From: Erythroxylum novogranatense | Lineage: Eukaryota; Streptophyta; Magnoliopsida; Malpighiales; Erythroxylaceae | Assembly: GCA_029891385.1 (NCBI GenBank) | Contig: CM057226.1 | Coordinates: 13,803,181 to 13,867,180 of the forward strand | Direction: 5' to 3' | Length of the DNA: 64,000 nt | Part shown: positions 35,836-46,644 of the stretch, in pieces | Layout of the letters: the number at the start of each line of letters is the position of its first letter | How positions within the stretch are numbered: the stretch's first letter is position 1 | The notes under the pieces: model-generated | Databases searched by the model: none | Told to the model about the DNA's origin: nothing | The model's input: the letters and a program-made list of their open reading frames with translations, nothing else | Program-made: the position numbers and the translations under genes

Positions 35836-36660
35836 TGCGATCAGAGAGTGGTCGCGAAGAGGAATTGTTGAGGAACAAGAAGCAATCAACAATTGAGGAT
35901 AAAGAGCAATCATCGAGCATATTAGGAAGAAGAACTGATAAGGATAAATCGAGCAGAAATGAACCAGCCAGTAAGGAAGTTGACTTAAAGGACCTCCCTT
36001 TTCCGAACTCATATCTGATGAGCAAGAAGGTCAATGAGCTAAAACATGAAAAGGAAATTATTGACCTGTTTGGGAAGGTTGAAGTCAATGTGCCCCTGCT
36101 GGATTTGATTAAGAAAGTGCCGCCTACGCCAAGTACCAAGGACTTGCACTAACAATGTTAAAATTTAGGCCTAATGAACGTGTCCGGTGAGTTCGAATGT
36201 GTCGCTTTTATTCAAGCCCCAAATTCGGTCAAGTGCCAAGATCCAGCTCATTTACCATTCCTTGTGTTATAGGAAAGGTAACAATTGGGAGAGCATTATT
36301 GGATTTGGGGCGCAATTAACGCCATGCCGAAATTGCTTATGAAGCCCTAGGCGTTAAAAGCATAAAACCTACCACGGTAGTTTTACGGTTGGTGATAGAT
36401 CCTTCCGCCATCCAAAGGGGAATTATTGAGGACATCTTAGTTCAAAGTTAAAGGATTAGTGTTTCCTGCAGATTTCTATGTTCTAGATATGTCTTCTCAA
36501 GTTGTGCAGACACTTCTTTGATTCTGGTCAATCTTCCTTCTGGACGGTGGTACAAATATCAATATGATGGAAGGAAGATCACCATGGAGGTAGGTGATCG
36601 ATCCATAAGCTTCAAAGATGTACGAAGCCATGAAACACCCACATGAGGATTACTCACTCC
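35836..36660 (+). pseudogene. Broken pre-protease and aspartic protease region
   Basis: A frame at 35835-36152 carries the words PFPNSYLMSKK and FGKVEVNVPLLDLIKKVP, the conserved linker before protease in plant gypsy polyproteins. Beyond it, in other frames, are GKVTIGRALLDLGA (about 36268-36310), with the catalytic motif as DLGA in place of the usual D-S/T-G, and 'HPKG' followed by an 'IIEDILV'-like stretch (about 36410-36440). A short frame at 36618 (MYEAMKHPHED) also fits the family just after protease. Frameshifts separate these pieces. Confidence 0.65.
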
Positions 36661-36819
36661 TTGGAGTTAACATGCTTAGCGTTCTTTCTACTCACGTAAT
36701 CGATAAGGATCTGCACGGAAGTCGCCTAATCTTGAATTGTGTTATTTCGGCATCCAAGAGAATTCTTCGATCGATCCTTTCAATTGTCCGAAAAATGCGA
36801 AACCTTTTCTCCTCGAGCT

Positions 36820-38206
36820 TCCTAAGTTGGTCCCTTCCATTTTACAACCCCAGAGTTAGAATTAAAACCCTTACCTCACTCATTGAAATACGCTCGAGCC
36901 CAATAATAAATTACGGTCATAATTGCAAATTCATTATCCGAGCTTCAAGAAAAGCAACTTTGAAAGTGTTGATGAGCATAAGCGCCAATAGGGTGGTCAT
37001 TAGCGACGCATTCTGGATTAGCCCGCCCTTTGCACTCATAGGATATTGTTGAACGAGGGTTCCAAGACAAGAAGGCAACCCAAATAAGATTGAACCCGCT
37101 AATCTCGGATGTAGTAAAAAGGAAATCACAAAGTGTTAAGTCTTTGGGATTATTTATCCTATCTCGACAAAGGAATGGGTCAGCCCCATTCATGTGGTTC
37201 CCAAAAGAGCGGATCACTGGTGAAAATGAGAGGATGAACTCATCCCTACTAGAGTGCAAAATTGTGGCGAGTTTGTATTGACTATCGCAAATTAAACGAC
37301 GCCACTAGAAAGGACCACTTTCCTTGCCATTCATCGATCGATGCTAGAAAGGTTAGCGGGAAATCACGTTATCGTTTCTTAGATGGTTTTTCGGTTACTT
37401 CAAGTACCCATTGCACCGAGGACCAAGATAAGACCACGTTTACTTGTCCCTTCTGGCACCTTTGCGATCGCAGATGCCTTTGGTTTATGTAATGCCCCTG
37501 TACCTTCCAAATTGTGTGATGGTTGTCTTCTGTGATTTTTTGGAAGAAAGTATGGAAGTCTTCATGGATGACTTCACAGTTCACGGCGATTCATTCGACT
37601 CCTGTCTCTTTAACCTGACTAAAGTTCTTAAGAGATGCATCGAGAAGAACTTGATCCTTAACTTCGAAAAATGCCATTTTATGGTAAATGAAGGTATTGT
37701 GCTTGGACATTTGATTTCAAAGAAAGGAATTGAAGTCGACAAAGCTAAAATCGAAGTCATATCTTCCCTGCCTTATCCTACCTGCATCCGTGATATCAGG
37801 TCATTCCTAGGTCATGCAGGATTTTACAGGCGATTTATTGAGGATTTTAGCAAAATCGCCCTTCCTCTTTCAAAACTCTTGCAAAAGGATGAGAAATTTG
37901 AGTTTGATGCTTCATGCCAAAAGGCTTTTGATACACTTAAAGCCAAACTCATTTCCCCTCCTATTCTGGTTGCCCCTGTTTGGCATTTGCCTTTTGAACT
38001 TTCGTGTGATGCTTCCAATTATGCTGTGGGAGCTATGTTAGGACAACATGAGGAGAAGTTAGCTCGAGTTATTGCATACGCGTCCAGAACTTTAGATCCA
38101 GCTCAAGCCAACTACACCACAACTGAGAAAGAGCTCTTTGCAATAATCTTCGTTTTAGAAAAATTCCGCCAGTATTTGCTTAATTCCCATGTCATCATTT
38201 TCACCG
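36820..38206 (+). pseudogene. pol: Broken reverse transcriptase and truncated RNase H of the Athila-like element
   Basis: RT copies element RNA into DNA and RNase H removes the RNA strand. The pieces start near 36820. WRVCIDYRKLNDATRKDHFP at 37263-37322 is RT motif region 2-3. After a frameshift, an open frame of 257 codons (37444-38217) continues with the catalytic box FMDD (37561-37572), GHLISKKGIEVDKAK, RSFLGHAGFYRRFI and the RNase H words CDASNYAVGAMLGQ (Asp about residue 189) and TTTEKELFAI. The frame stops at FTE, exactly where the next RNase H acid (TDH) should be, because the chromovirus LTR begins there. This segment is much less damaged than gag. No native start codon applies because it is part of a polyprotein. 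Confidence 0.85.
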
Positions 38207-39075
38207 AGAGTTGTTAGTGCTTAATTTGTGATCGAGTATTTTGTGGCCTCTGATTTTAGAGAGATAGATCATTTTGCACATGCATATACATAGTGACATG
38301 TATTCATGATTGTTCCGGCATTTGATAGTGATTGTGTTTGGAAAAGTGAAATTGAGATGATTTTGTGAATTGTGATTATTTAAAATGTTGAAATAATTGG
38401 GTTAATGAAATTCACATTATGAATTTTGGTGAAATTATTATATTTGTATATGCTGGTAAATTTATGGTGTATTGGAAGATATATTTATAGTTGGGAGCAA
38501 GAATTAATTAAATGAAGTGTTGGAGATAGTTTGGTTATATTGGAAAGGGAGAACTAAATGGAGTTAGTTCAAAAGTAACTAAGTTATAGTTTGTTCATTA
38601 AGAAAGTGACATGTGTACTTGGACTTTGTACCTAGCTAGGAGTAGGTGGTCACTATTCCTTGAGGGCTGATGGGTTAAGTCTTGTCCAAGCCTTCTTTAT
38701 TCATTTTCTTCCAAAACTTTTTCTCTGAGACATAGAGCTTTCTACCCAAATTATCTTCTAAGGGACTTTGGTGTTCTTTCTTTCTTTCACCAACCTTTTC
38801 TACCTTTGGTGTTGTCGACTCTAAGGAGAATCCATAAGCTGATCTTTTCGTGTGGAGTTTAGAGCTTGAAGATCTGCTTGAGTTCTCAACAAGTAAGTGT
38901 TAGAGAAACCCCTCATTGTTAGAGATTTATGAAATAAAGTTGAGAGATTTCGTCGCTTTCATGGAAAGATGTATTTCATGTGTTTGTTCATAAATCCTGG
39001 GTAGTTGGGGAGGAATAAATTCTGTTATAGTGTTAAATGAGTGGTTGAGAAAACTTTTAGTGTTGGTGATATGTC

Positions 39076-39945
39076 CCGAAAGGAAAATCAGTGAAGCGAA
39101 AATCAGCTGAAGGAAAATCAGCTGAAGCAAAAGCAGACGATATGGACGTGATATCGATAGATTTAGACAAAATTTCCTTCTTGAAAGTTGTAGATCTTTC
39201 TTTTTCTATGAGATAGATGTCAAGTTTGTCCAATTTGGATATTGGAGTCAAAAGATATGATCTATATAAGTGGACATGTTCTGAAGCAAAACCAGCTGAA
39301 AGGAAAATCAGCTGAAGCGAAAATCAGCTGAAGGAAAATCAGCTGAAGCAAAAGCAGACGATATGGACGTGATATCGATAGATTTAGACAAAATTTCCTT
39401 CTTGAAAGTTGTAGATCTTTCTTTTCTATGAGATAGATGTCAAGTTTGTCTAATTTGGATATTGGAGTCAAAAGATATGATCTATATAAGTGGACATGTT
39501 CTGAAGCGAAAACCAGCTGAAAGGAAAATCAGCTGAAGCGAAAATCAGCTGAAGGAAAATCAGCTGAAGCAAAAGCAGACGATATGGATGTGATATCGAT
39601 AGATTTAGACAAAATTTCCTTCTTGAAAGTTGTAGATCTTTCTTTTTCTATGAGATAGATGTCAAGTTTTTCCAATTTGGATATTGGAGTCAAAAGATAT
39701 GATCTATATAAGTGGACATGTTCTGAAGCGAAAACCAGCTGAAAGGAAAATCAGCTGAAGCGAAAATCAGCTGAAGGAAAATCAGCTGAAGCAAAAGCAG
39801 ACGATATGGACGTGATATCGATAGATTTAGACAAAATTTCCTTCTTGAAAGTTGTAGATCTTTCTTTTCTATGAGATAGATGTCAATTTTGTCCAATTTG
39901 GATATCGGAGTCAAAAGATATGATCTATATAAGTGGACATGTTCT
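39076..39945 (+). repeat. 221-bp tandem repeats in the chromovirus 5' LTR
   Basis: Four units with CAGACGATATGG anchors at 39134, 39355, 39576 and 39798. Each unit is an 80-bp stretch of CAGCTGAAG(G/C) words plus about 140 bp of 'cttgaaagttgtagatctttc...aagtttgtccaatttggatattggagtcaaaagatatgatc'. The second half is one unit of the degenerate repeat seen in all the LTRs of the window. Minus-strand open frames across the array are incidental. Confidence 0.95.
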
Positions 39946-39954
39946 GGCAGAAAA

Positions 39955-40130
39955 AAATCAGTCAAGCAAAATCGAAGGAAGGAAAATCATCAAGTTAAAA
40001 CCAACTGAGCGTTTAAAACCAGCTGAAGGAAAAATCAGCTGAAGCAAAAATCAGCTGAAGCAAAAATCAGCTGAAGCAAAACTCAGCTGAAGCGAAAACC
40101 AGCTGAAGCAAAAATCAGACGGAAGGAAAA
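39955..40130 (+). repeat. Short CAGCTG-word array
   Basis: Six more copies of a 14-16 bp word (TCAGCTGAAGCAAAAA) directly after the 221-bp units. With them the LTR has about 20 CAGCTG palindromes. It occupies the cassette slot before the 'tgacctgattc' block. Confidence 0.9.
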
Positions 40131-40747
40131 CAGTCTGTGCATAGATCAGTGTTTTGAGGATAACTTGAGTTATAGAACTCCAAATGACCTGATTCTTGAA
40201 GCATTGGATTCCTAACACATTTCTTAATCTATCCACAAACAATTTATGGGTTTTAGTATTAAATTGGAAATGATTAAGTGAGTCAAAGTAAGGGTATTGG
40301 TGGAGGGAACATGAACTAGATGTTTTACTGAACATGTTTCAGTGATGTGATGATATCTTGGTCTATGGTATTCCAATTAAGGTGATACTTGATTCGTTAT
40401 GAACTAGAGAAAGAGGTCTATCATTGTGATAAAGATTGAGAGTTTGAATTTTGATTTACGGGATTGCAAGTATCGAAAGAGAGTCCATTATAGTTTCTAA
40501 TGTGACCAAAGAGTTACGTTGTAACTAGCGGAGTATGATTAGAGTTTGAGTGAGTGAAATTGAATTAAAGGGAATGCTATTGACCTAGTGAATAGTGAAT
40601 TTTGGTTGTAAAGTGAGCGATAGCCGAATTGGGTTTAGTGCGGTAGAATCATGAACATGCATCATACAAGTTTGAATTAAAGACATGTGCATTATTGAAT
40701 ATCTTTAATCGAGCACCTAGTGATGAGAAATTGTTTGATTGTTTTAG

Positions 40748-41667
40748 AGGCTCCGCTGGATCGTCGGACCACGGATATTTGGGACTTCAAAAGAGTTCGG
40801 AAGTTACTGGTGAGTAACCTAGTTGGTTCCTCACTTTTAAGTGATTATATGTGCTGTGAATATGTATAAATTAAGTGTAAAGGTGAGTGATATACATGTG
40901 AAGTGAATGAGCTAAATGCGATAAGTGTTAGTGATTGTACCAAGTGTGATCTACATAAATGTAAATTCATGTGAATGAGAATCGGTGTATATAATTGTGA
41001 ATAAGAGCTCGATTGTGACACGTGAGTGAAGTGAGATAAATGTGCTAGGATTTGTGTAAGTGTGAGCGCATGCCTAGCATGATATGAGCGGTAAAATTTA
41101 CGTTGTGACTAGAGCATGTTGATTCGAGCTTTGAGCTCGATTATCGATGAGAGGGCCTAGAGCCAAATCGGCAGAGAGTGCATACCCGGAGGGCTCTCCT
41201 ACTTGCCTAAATTGTGATCATTGTGAAAAGGAATAGGCATACCCGAGGGCTCTCCTATCCCTAAAGTGAGTGGGCGGTAGTGCATACCCCGAGGGCTCTC
41301 CTACTTGCCAAAATGTGAATATAAATGCTCACCACAACAATGTCATAACAAGAGACTTTGTATACATATGCATCCGAGTGTATAGTGTGATGGAGAATGC
41401 GAGTGACATACTGAAAAATGTGGATTGATATGTGATATTGTAATTGTGTAAATTGTGAAGTGTAATGTGAGAATTATGTGACAAAGGTAAAGTGCGCATT
41501 GTGATATTGCGTGTGATATAATATAATGTAAATCGTGAATAGTATTTATAAAGCGTTAAAGTGTAATTTGAGATATAGTATATGTATATGCATGTGTTGG
41601 ATGAACCATCAATGATGGTTTCTCATTGAGTTCGCAAACTCACCCAACATTGCAATATATTTTTCAG
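40748..41667 (+). other. Putative mini-exon and intron of the chromovirus 5' LTR
   Basis: TGATTGTTTTAG|AGGCTCC opens a 62-nt block that closes at ACTG|GTGAGTAACC (40810). The acceptor ATATATTTTTCAG|GAC ends at 41667, giving an 858-nt intron. Two hairpins lie upstream of the acceptor: arms AACCATC/GATGGTT (41604) and TGAGTT/AACTCA. Confidence 0.55.
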
Positions 41668-42072
41668 GACAGCGTCGGTAGGACTCTAGCTCCCGGGATA
41701 GACGTTTACTGCAAAGTGAATGTTCGTGATCAAGGCGATGATGGATCATAGGTCGGTCACCGGGTGACTTCTTTCGGGGAACATTGTTTTGGGATGACTT
41801 AGTATAGACGCTTGTATCGTTTCCTTTTGAGATGTATTTAGCCTGTAGGGAACTGATAGACTGGTCTATATTTTGGGATTGATGTTATAAATGAATGATT
41901 ATTATGGTTTTAAATTTCAGTGATTTTCATATTGTGGAATTTAGTGTATTGATGCCATGCGAGTGTTTAGAGATTGTTTTCGTAGTAGCACTTCCTTATC
42001 GTGGGATATGCGTCGAAGCGACCCACCAGGCGCCCCAATGTGTACCTTGCGGTGAGGGGGCGCTACGTTAGG

Positions 42073-42084
42073 TGGTATCAGAGC
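42073..42084 (+). other. Chromovirus primer-binding site (tRNA-iMet)
   Basis: TGGTATCAGAGC, a perfect match, six bases after the LTR end. Confidence 0.95.
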
Positions 42085-42239
42085 ATGGTTTGGCATCTTT
42101 TGAGCATAGTGTGTTTTAGGCCTGAATTTCAGTGCAAAAAGCGGTAATTGATCGAATTCTTATGTGTTGTAGGTCATCCGTTCTTGGGGATCAAGTGGAT
42201 CAACCAGCTGACCTAGGATCCGTGGGAGCTAGTAGAGAG

Positions 42240-43260
42240 TCCCCATGCCTCATTCTGATGAGTTGCCTCCCAGAGTTCCCGTGAGACGGGAGCGGAGGTT
42301 CGATAAATTGCGCAAAGGTGGAGCGGTTGACTTCTATGGCAAGACTGATTTCATGGAGGCCGAGGGATGGTTAGAGAGGACCGAGAGAGTCTGGATCGAT
42401 GAGTTGTGATGCGGAGGAGCATTTTGACTATGCAAAGGTCATTGCTTGTGGTCCACTTACCGTTGGTGGAAGGCATTAAGGCGTTCTTCCAGCCCTGCTT
42501 ATTGACTTGGGATGATTTCTGCGGGCATTCAGAGATAATTTCATGCCCAAGGATTATCTAGAGATGAAGATGCGAGGAATTTCTCGAAATGAGACAAGGC
42601 GTATGTCGATGGCGATTATGAGGTTCAGCTTTAATGAGTTAGTGGGATATGCCTCTTCCGTGGTCGCCCAGTCGGATGATGCGGGAAGTTCGAGGGTGGA
42701 CTCAATTTTGAGATCCGCTTGGCTAGCCAGAGCGGATATGGATTCCTTTATTGATTGAGGCACTGCAGTGAGAGTTGAGCAGCAACGAGACAGTAGACGA
42801 GCCGAGTCTGGTCGAGGCCCCAGTGGCAAAAGACCGAGCGGTAGTCGAGGCGGAGAGTAGAGGATCTAGTAAGCGTCAAGCCAGACTTTCGTGTCGTCTG
42901 GCGAGAGAGGCAGCGATTTGGCGGAGAGGCGATTTTCTCACCTGGTTTCGATGGCGGCCAGTAGTGGTACTAGAGGCTTGGGACAAAGTATTCCACCGTG
43001 TGAGTTCTGCGAGAGGAGGCATAGTGGAGAGGCTTTGGAGGGCTACAAGCTTGTCTCAAGTGTGGTTCAATGGACCACCACCCGAGAGTGTCCTTTCACT
43101 GTGGAGGCCCGATCACATGACGGGTAGATCTGGCGAGCACGACCACGGTGCAGCAGTCGTGGAGGTGGATCAGGTTGAGGCGGAGTGCAGGCCGAGGCCG
43201 AGCAGAGGATCATGGTGAGATCGAGGGACAGAGCAATGGGCGGCGGTCCCGTGCCGAGTC
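42240..43260 (+). pseudogene. gag: Broken chromovirus gag with CCHC remnant
   Basis: Gag words appear in several frames. RVPVRRERRFDKLRKGGAVDFYG (from about 42280) with AEGWLERTERVW is the start of a plant gypsy gag domain. A frame at 42543-42758 continues with MPKDYLEMKMRG and the C-terminal part. Near 43089-43130 the zinc-knuckle pattern C-x2-C-x4-H can be pieced out from different frames (CGGPDHMTG). The reading frame is broken by many one- and two-base indels, the same kind that separates the two LTRs. An open frame of 147 codons at 42775-43218 is in the wrong frame for most of this and is a shadow. Confidence 0.7.
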
Positions 43261-43289
43261 TATGCTATAACTCGGCAGAGGCTGTGAGT

Positions 43290-43780
43290 CTCCAGATGTT
43301 GTCATTGGTATGCTTCTAATTTCGGTTTTGAAGCATATGCATTGATGGATCCCGGATCCACTCATTCATTTATTGCACCGCATGTGGCATGTAGATTACA
43401 TTGTGATAAAGAGAGATTGCATAGTGTGGGCTGAGGTGAGTACACCCTAGGTAGTAACAGATGTTGGGAGAGGTGCAAGGGATGTGTGATAGTGATTGAT
43501 CAGGCGAGTTGAGTGCGGATCTCATAGTGCTATCCTCGAGAGAGATTGATGTGATCCTAGGTATGGGTGCCATCGCCCATAGAGTTGTGATGGATCAGTG
43601 ATACCAAGGAGGTTGGTTGAATCTCCCGGTCACCGAGAGCCGTTTCGAGGTATTAGTCAGCGAAGGCTGCCTAGGATGATTTCTTTTATGAGTGCCCTGA
43701 GATTGATGCAGAGAGGATGTGAGGCCTATTTGGCCCATGTGATCGATTCTAGAGTTGAGCAGAGATTAGAGGATGTCCCT
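43290..43780 (+). pseudogene. Broken chromovirus aspartic protease
   Basis: The words ALMDPGSTHSFI (catalytic D-P/S-G-S/T-like, about 43340-43375) and SREIDVILGMGAIAHR (about 43540-43585) are the two ends of a plant gypsy retropepsin. The protease matures the Gag-Pol polyprotein inside the particle. It is followed by RGCEAYLAHVID and VIREFPDVFPDEL (to about 43820), the linker into RT. At least two frameshifts interrupt the domain. Confidence 0.75.
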
Positions 43781-44620
43781 GTGATCAGGGAGTTTCCGGA
43801 TGTGTTCCCCGATGAGTTACTGGGTTTACGCCGGATCGGGAGACGAGTTTGGGATAGACCTCGCCTGTCAGTGCGCTCCTATATCTATTCCTCCATATAG
43901 GATGGCACCGGTGGAACCGAGGAGCTTAAGGCTCGATTCAGGAGTTATTAGATAAGGGTTCATTAGACCCAGTGTTTCGCACTGGGAGCTCCAGTGTTGT
44001 TTCAGGAAGAAGAAAGATGGGACATTGAGGTTGTGTATCGATTATAGGCGCTTTAATGGGTTATGTCAAGAATAAGTACCCACCGCCTAGGATCGATGAT
44101 TTATTTGATCGATTACGGGGAGCTCGAGTGTTTACTAAGTTAGACTTGAAATCGTGGTATTATCGCTGAGGATAGCGGAGGCCGATGCCTAAGAGTGCGT
44201 TCAGGGAGTAGGTATGGGCATTTCGAGTTCTTAGTGATGCCGTTTGGGTTGACTAATGCCCCGACAAACCTTCATGGCCTTGATGAATAAGGTCTTTCAC
44301 CCTACCTTGATCGGTTTGTGATTGTGTTTATCGACGATATCCTAGTGTATTCGAGGTCCGAGAGAGGAGCATGCGAGCATCCGAGGACCCAGATTGCAGA
44401 TTATGAGAGAGAGGCGCTTGTATGCCAAATTTGCGAAATGTGAATTCGCTTGATGAGGTGGTGTTCCTAGGACACATAGTGTCCGTGAGGGTATCCGAGT
44501 GGATCCTCACAAGATTGAGGCAAGGTAAAGTTGGGAGGTTCCGAGGAACGTGTCGAGCCGAGGAGTTTCCTGACTAGCGTGATATTACCGGAGGTTTGTC
44601 GAGGGGTTCTCGGTGATCTC
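43781..44620 (+). pseudogene. pol: Broken chromovirus reverse transcriptase
   Basis: RT motifs in order, in changing frames: [13 protein letters not shown] (about 44010-44047), a 'tactaagttagacttgaaatc' stretch corresponding to the first catalytic aspartate region (about 44130), 'VMPFGLTNAP'-like coding (about 44235-44265), and the catalytic box in [14 protein letters not shown] (IDD at 44330-44338). [10 protein letters not shown] follows at about 44420. Frameshifts occur every 50-150 bases, so no product can be made from this copy as written. Confidence 0.8.
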
Positions 44621-45100
44621 GGCCTTTGACGTAAACTTCGAGGAAGAGTGTAGTTTTCCGATGGATGATGAGTGTCGAGGAGCTTTGAGGAGCTCAGCAG
44701 CGCTTGACTACGACATCGTTGTTGGCGTTGCCATCGTGGTCCCGGAGGATATGTGGTATTCAATGATGCGCCGCAGCAGAAGGTTTGGGTTGTGTCGATG
44801 CAAAGATGGTAGAGTGATAGCGTATGCCTCGAGACACTTGAGGTCTCATGAGAGGAATTACCCAAAGGCATGATTTAGAGTTGGCAGCTTGTGTTTGCCT
44901 CAAGATCCTGGAGACATTACTTGTATGGGAGATGTTCAAGATCTTCACGATCATAAAAGCTTGAGGTATCTGCTGAGTCACGAGATTTGAATCGAGACAG
45001 AGGAGATGGTGAGTTGTTGAAGGATTACGACCGCACTATCGAGTACCACCGTGGAAGGCCAATGTGGTGGCCGATGCCTCGAGTAGGAGATCGCATGGTA
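44621..45100 (+). pseudogene. Broken chromovirus RNase H
   Basis: CKDGRVIAYASRHLRSHERNYPK (frame at 44613-44873) is the middle of the RNase H domain of plant gypsy elements. The preceding 'YDASRQGLG' region is out of frame. After a frameshift come LELAACVCLKILE and 'KSLRYLLS' (44955-44985). 'VVADASS'-type coding (about 45065) marks the end. Confidence 0.75.
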
Positions 45101-46390
45101 GTGTAGCTCATTCTGTGTGTCGAGGTTGCCGTGCCTAGTTGAGCTGAGAGCACTTAATGTGCGAGATGGATTTGGCTCAGATGGAGCCTTGATGGCTACT
45201 CCGAGATTGAGACCGATGTTGCGGATCTGATCCGGGCGCCTCAGATCGGACCCAGTGTTAGTGAGATTGATGGATAGAGTCGAGCGGGGTGATCGCTGAA
45301 TTTGAGTTGAGAGACGGGACTCTTTGGATGGGTCGAGATTGTGTGTGCCTAATGTGGGTGAGCCGAGACAAGAGATTTTGAGGAGGCGATGTAGCCGCTT
45401 ATGCGATGCACCCCGAGTCACCAAGATGTATAATACTCAAGTTGCATTTTGGTGGCAAAATGAAGAGACAAGTGGCGAGTTTGTTTTTCGATGTTCGACG
45501 TGCCAAGAAAGTTAACGAGCACCAGCCCCATGGGTAAGTTGCATTCGCTGCCCATTCCGGAGTGGAAGTGGAGCGAATCACTATGGATTTTATTACGGGT
45601 TGCTGAGGACGCCGAGGCAAAGATGATGCGATCTGGGTCATAAGGGACCGATGACCAAGTCGGCTCATTTTGCCGATCTTGAGAGAACAATACTCGATCA
45701 ATTGGCTAAGTATGTGATGAGATCAGGCGATCGCATGGGGTCCCAAAGGTCTATAGTGTCCGATCGGGATCCCAGATTTACTCGAGGTTCGGAGGAGCCC
45801 GCAGCCGTACCGGGTTCGAGGTGAACTTTAAGATGCCGCTTCATCCTCGCATGATGGGCGAGTGAGAGGACTATCAAGACTGCTGAGGATATGCCGAGAG
45901 CTTGTGTATTAGAGTTCAAAGGTGCTGGGATCAATACTTGGCTCGATTGAGTTTCGTACAATAATCACCGCATTGCAGCAAGATTGGATGGCACCGTGAT
46001 GAGGCCTTGTATGGCGGCCGTGCAGATCACCTCTTTTTGGGATGAAAAGGGTGCGAGGATGCTTGAGGGCCCCGAGCTGATCCAGATACAATGGATAACG
46101 TGAGAGTGATTAGAGTCGCATTAAGGCGGCTGTGATAGATGTAAGAGTTATGTGGATCAAAGATCGACGAGAGATAGAGTATGCCGTGGGTGATAGAGTG
46201 TTCTTCGAGTGTCTCCTGGAGAGGAGTTCGAGGTTTGGCCGTAGTGGCAAGTTGAGTCCCCGCTATATCGCCCGTATGAGATTACTTGAGAGGATTGGAC
46301 CATTAGCCTATAGATTGGCGCTGCCTAGTGAGATGTCCCAGCATACGATGTTTTTCATGTGAGTATGCTCCGAGATACCGCCGCACCCGT
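45101..46390 (+). pseudogene. Broken chromovirus integrase
   Basis: Integrase inserts the DNA copy into the genome. The zinc-binding end is visible as TKMYNTQVAFWWQ and CSTCQ (45423-45510). The catalytic core follows with ITMDFITG (first Asp, about 45577-45600), SIVSDRDPRFTR (second Asp, about 45752-45784) and SERTIKTAEDMPRACVLEF (Glu, about 45860-45915). 'FWDEKGARMLEGPELI' (46035-46085) and 'LSPRYIARMRLLERIGPLAYRLALP' (46254-46330) belong to the C-terminal domain. Multiple frameshifts separate the pieces. Confidence 0.8.
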
Positions 46391-46620
46391 CGCCGATGTG
46401 ATTCCGCTCAAGAGATTGAGATAGCAAGTGATATGAGTTATATTGAGGAGCCGCATGATTATCGGATCGTGGGTCAAGCAATTGAGGAGCAGGGTGATTC
46501 CATTGGTGAAAGTCCTATGGAAGAACCATTCTTTAGAGGAGGCAACTTGGGAGACTGAGGAGCACATGAGGAGGCAGTAACCTCATCTATTCGACCAGTC
46601 AGGTATGAAATTTCGGGACG
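46391..46620 (+). pseudogene. Chromodomain remnant at the end of the polyprotein
   Basis: The coding words IASDMSYIEEP (46430 region) and, in other frames, 'WKNHSLEEATWETEEHMRRQ' (about 46520-46580) and MKFRDEIF (46600-46625) match the C-terminal chromodomain of plant chromoviruses of the Tekay/Del type (established family knowledge). This domain places the element in the chromovirus clade. It is frameshifted. Confidence 0.7.
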
Positions 46621-46629
46621 AAATTTTCT

Positions 46630-46644
46630 TTTAGGAGGGAGAAT
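46630..46644 (+). other. Chromovirus polypurine tract
   Basis: TTTAGGAGGGAGAAT directly before the LTR start TGAAGATCC, preceded by TTTCGGGACGAAATTTTC. Confidence 0.85.

Larger units (their letters stand above)
38207..42066 (+). mobile_element. 5' LTR of the chromovirus (3.86 kb, lacking its first 44 bases)
   Basis: Matches 46689-50521. It starts at 'agagttgttag' while the 3' LTR has 44 further bases (46645-46688, TGAAGATCCTGCTACC...), so the extreme 5' end is missing and the LTR is joined directly to RNase H coding sequence. It ends GGGGGCGCTACG at 42066 just before the PBS. Contents in order: GTAAGT donor-like site (38893), four 221-bp repeats, the CAGCTG array, an 'actccaaatgacctgattc' block, mini-exon-like block (40748-40809), GTGAGTAACC (40810), repeated 'tacccgagggctctcct' words (41180-41310), hairpins and TTTTCAG (41667). 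Confidence 0.9.

Noticed and set aside
39076..40130. CRISPR-like array
   Set aside because: Units are 221 bp without unique spacers, inside a plant LTR; this is an ordinary tandem repeat.
42775..43218. 147-codon open frame in the chromovirus
   Set aside because: It is mostly out of frame with the gag words on either side; GC-rich sequence leaves accidental frames open.
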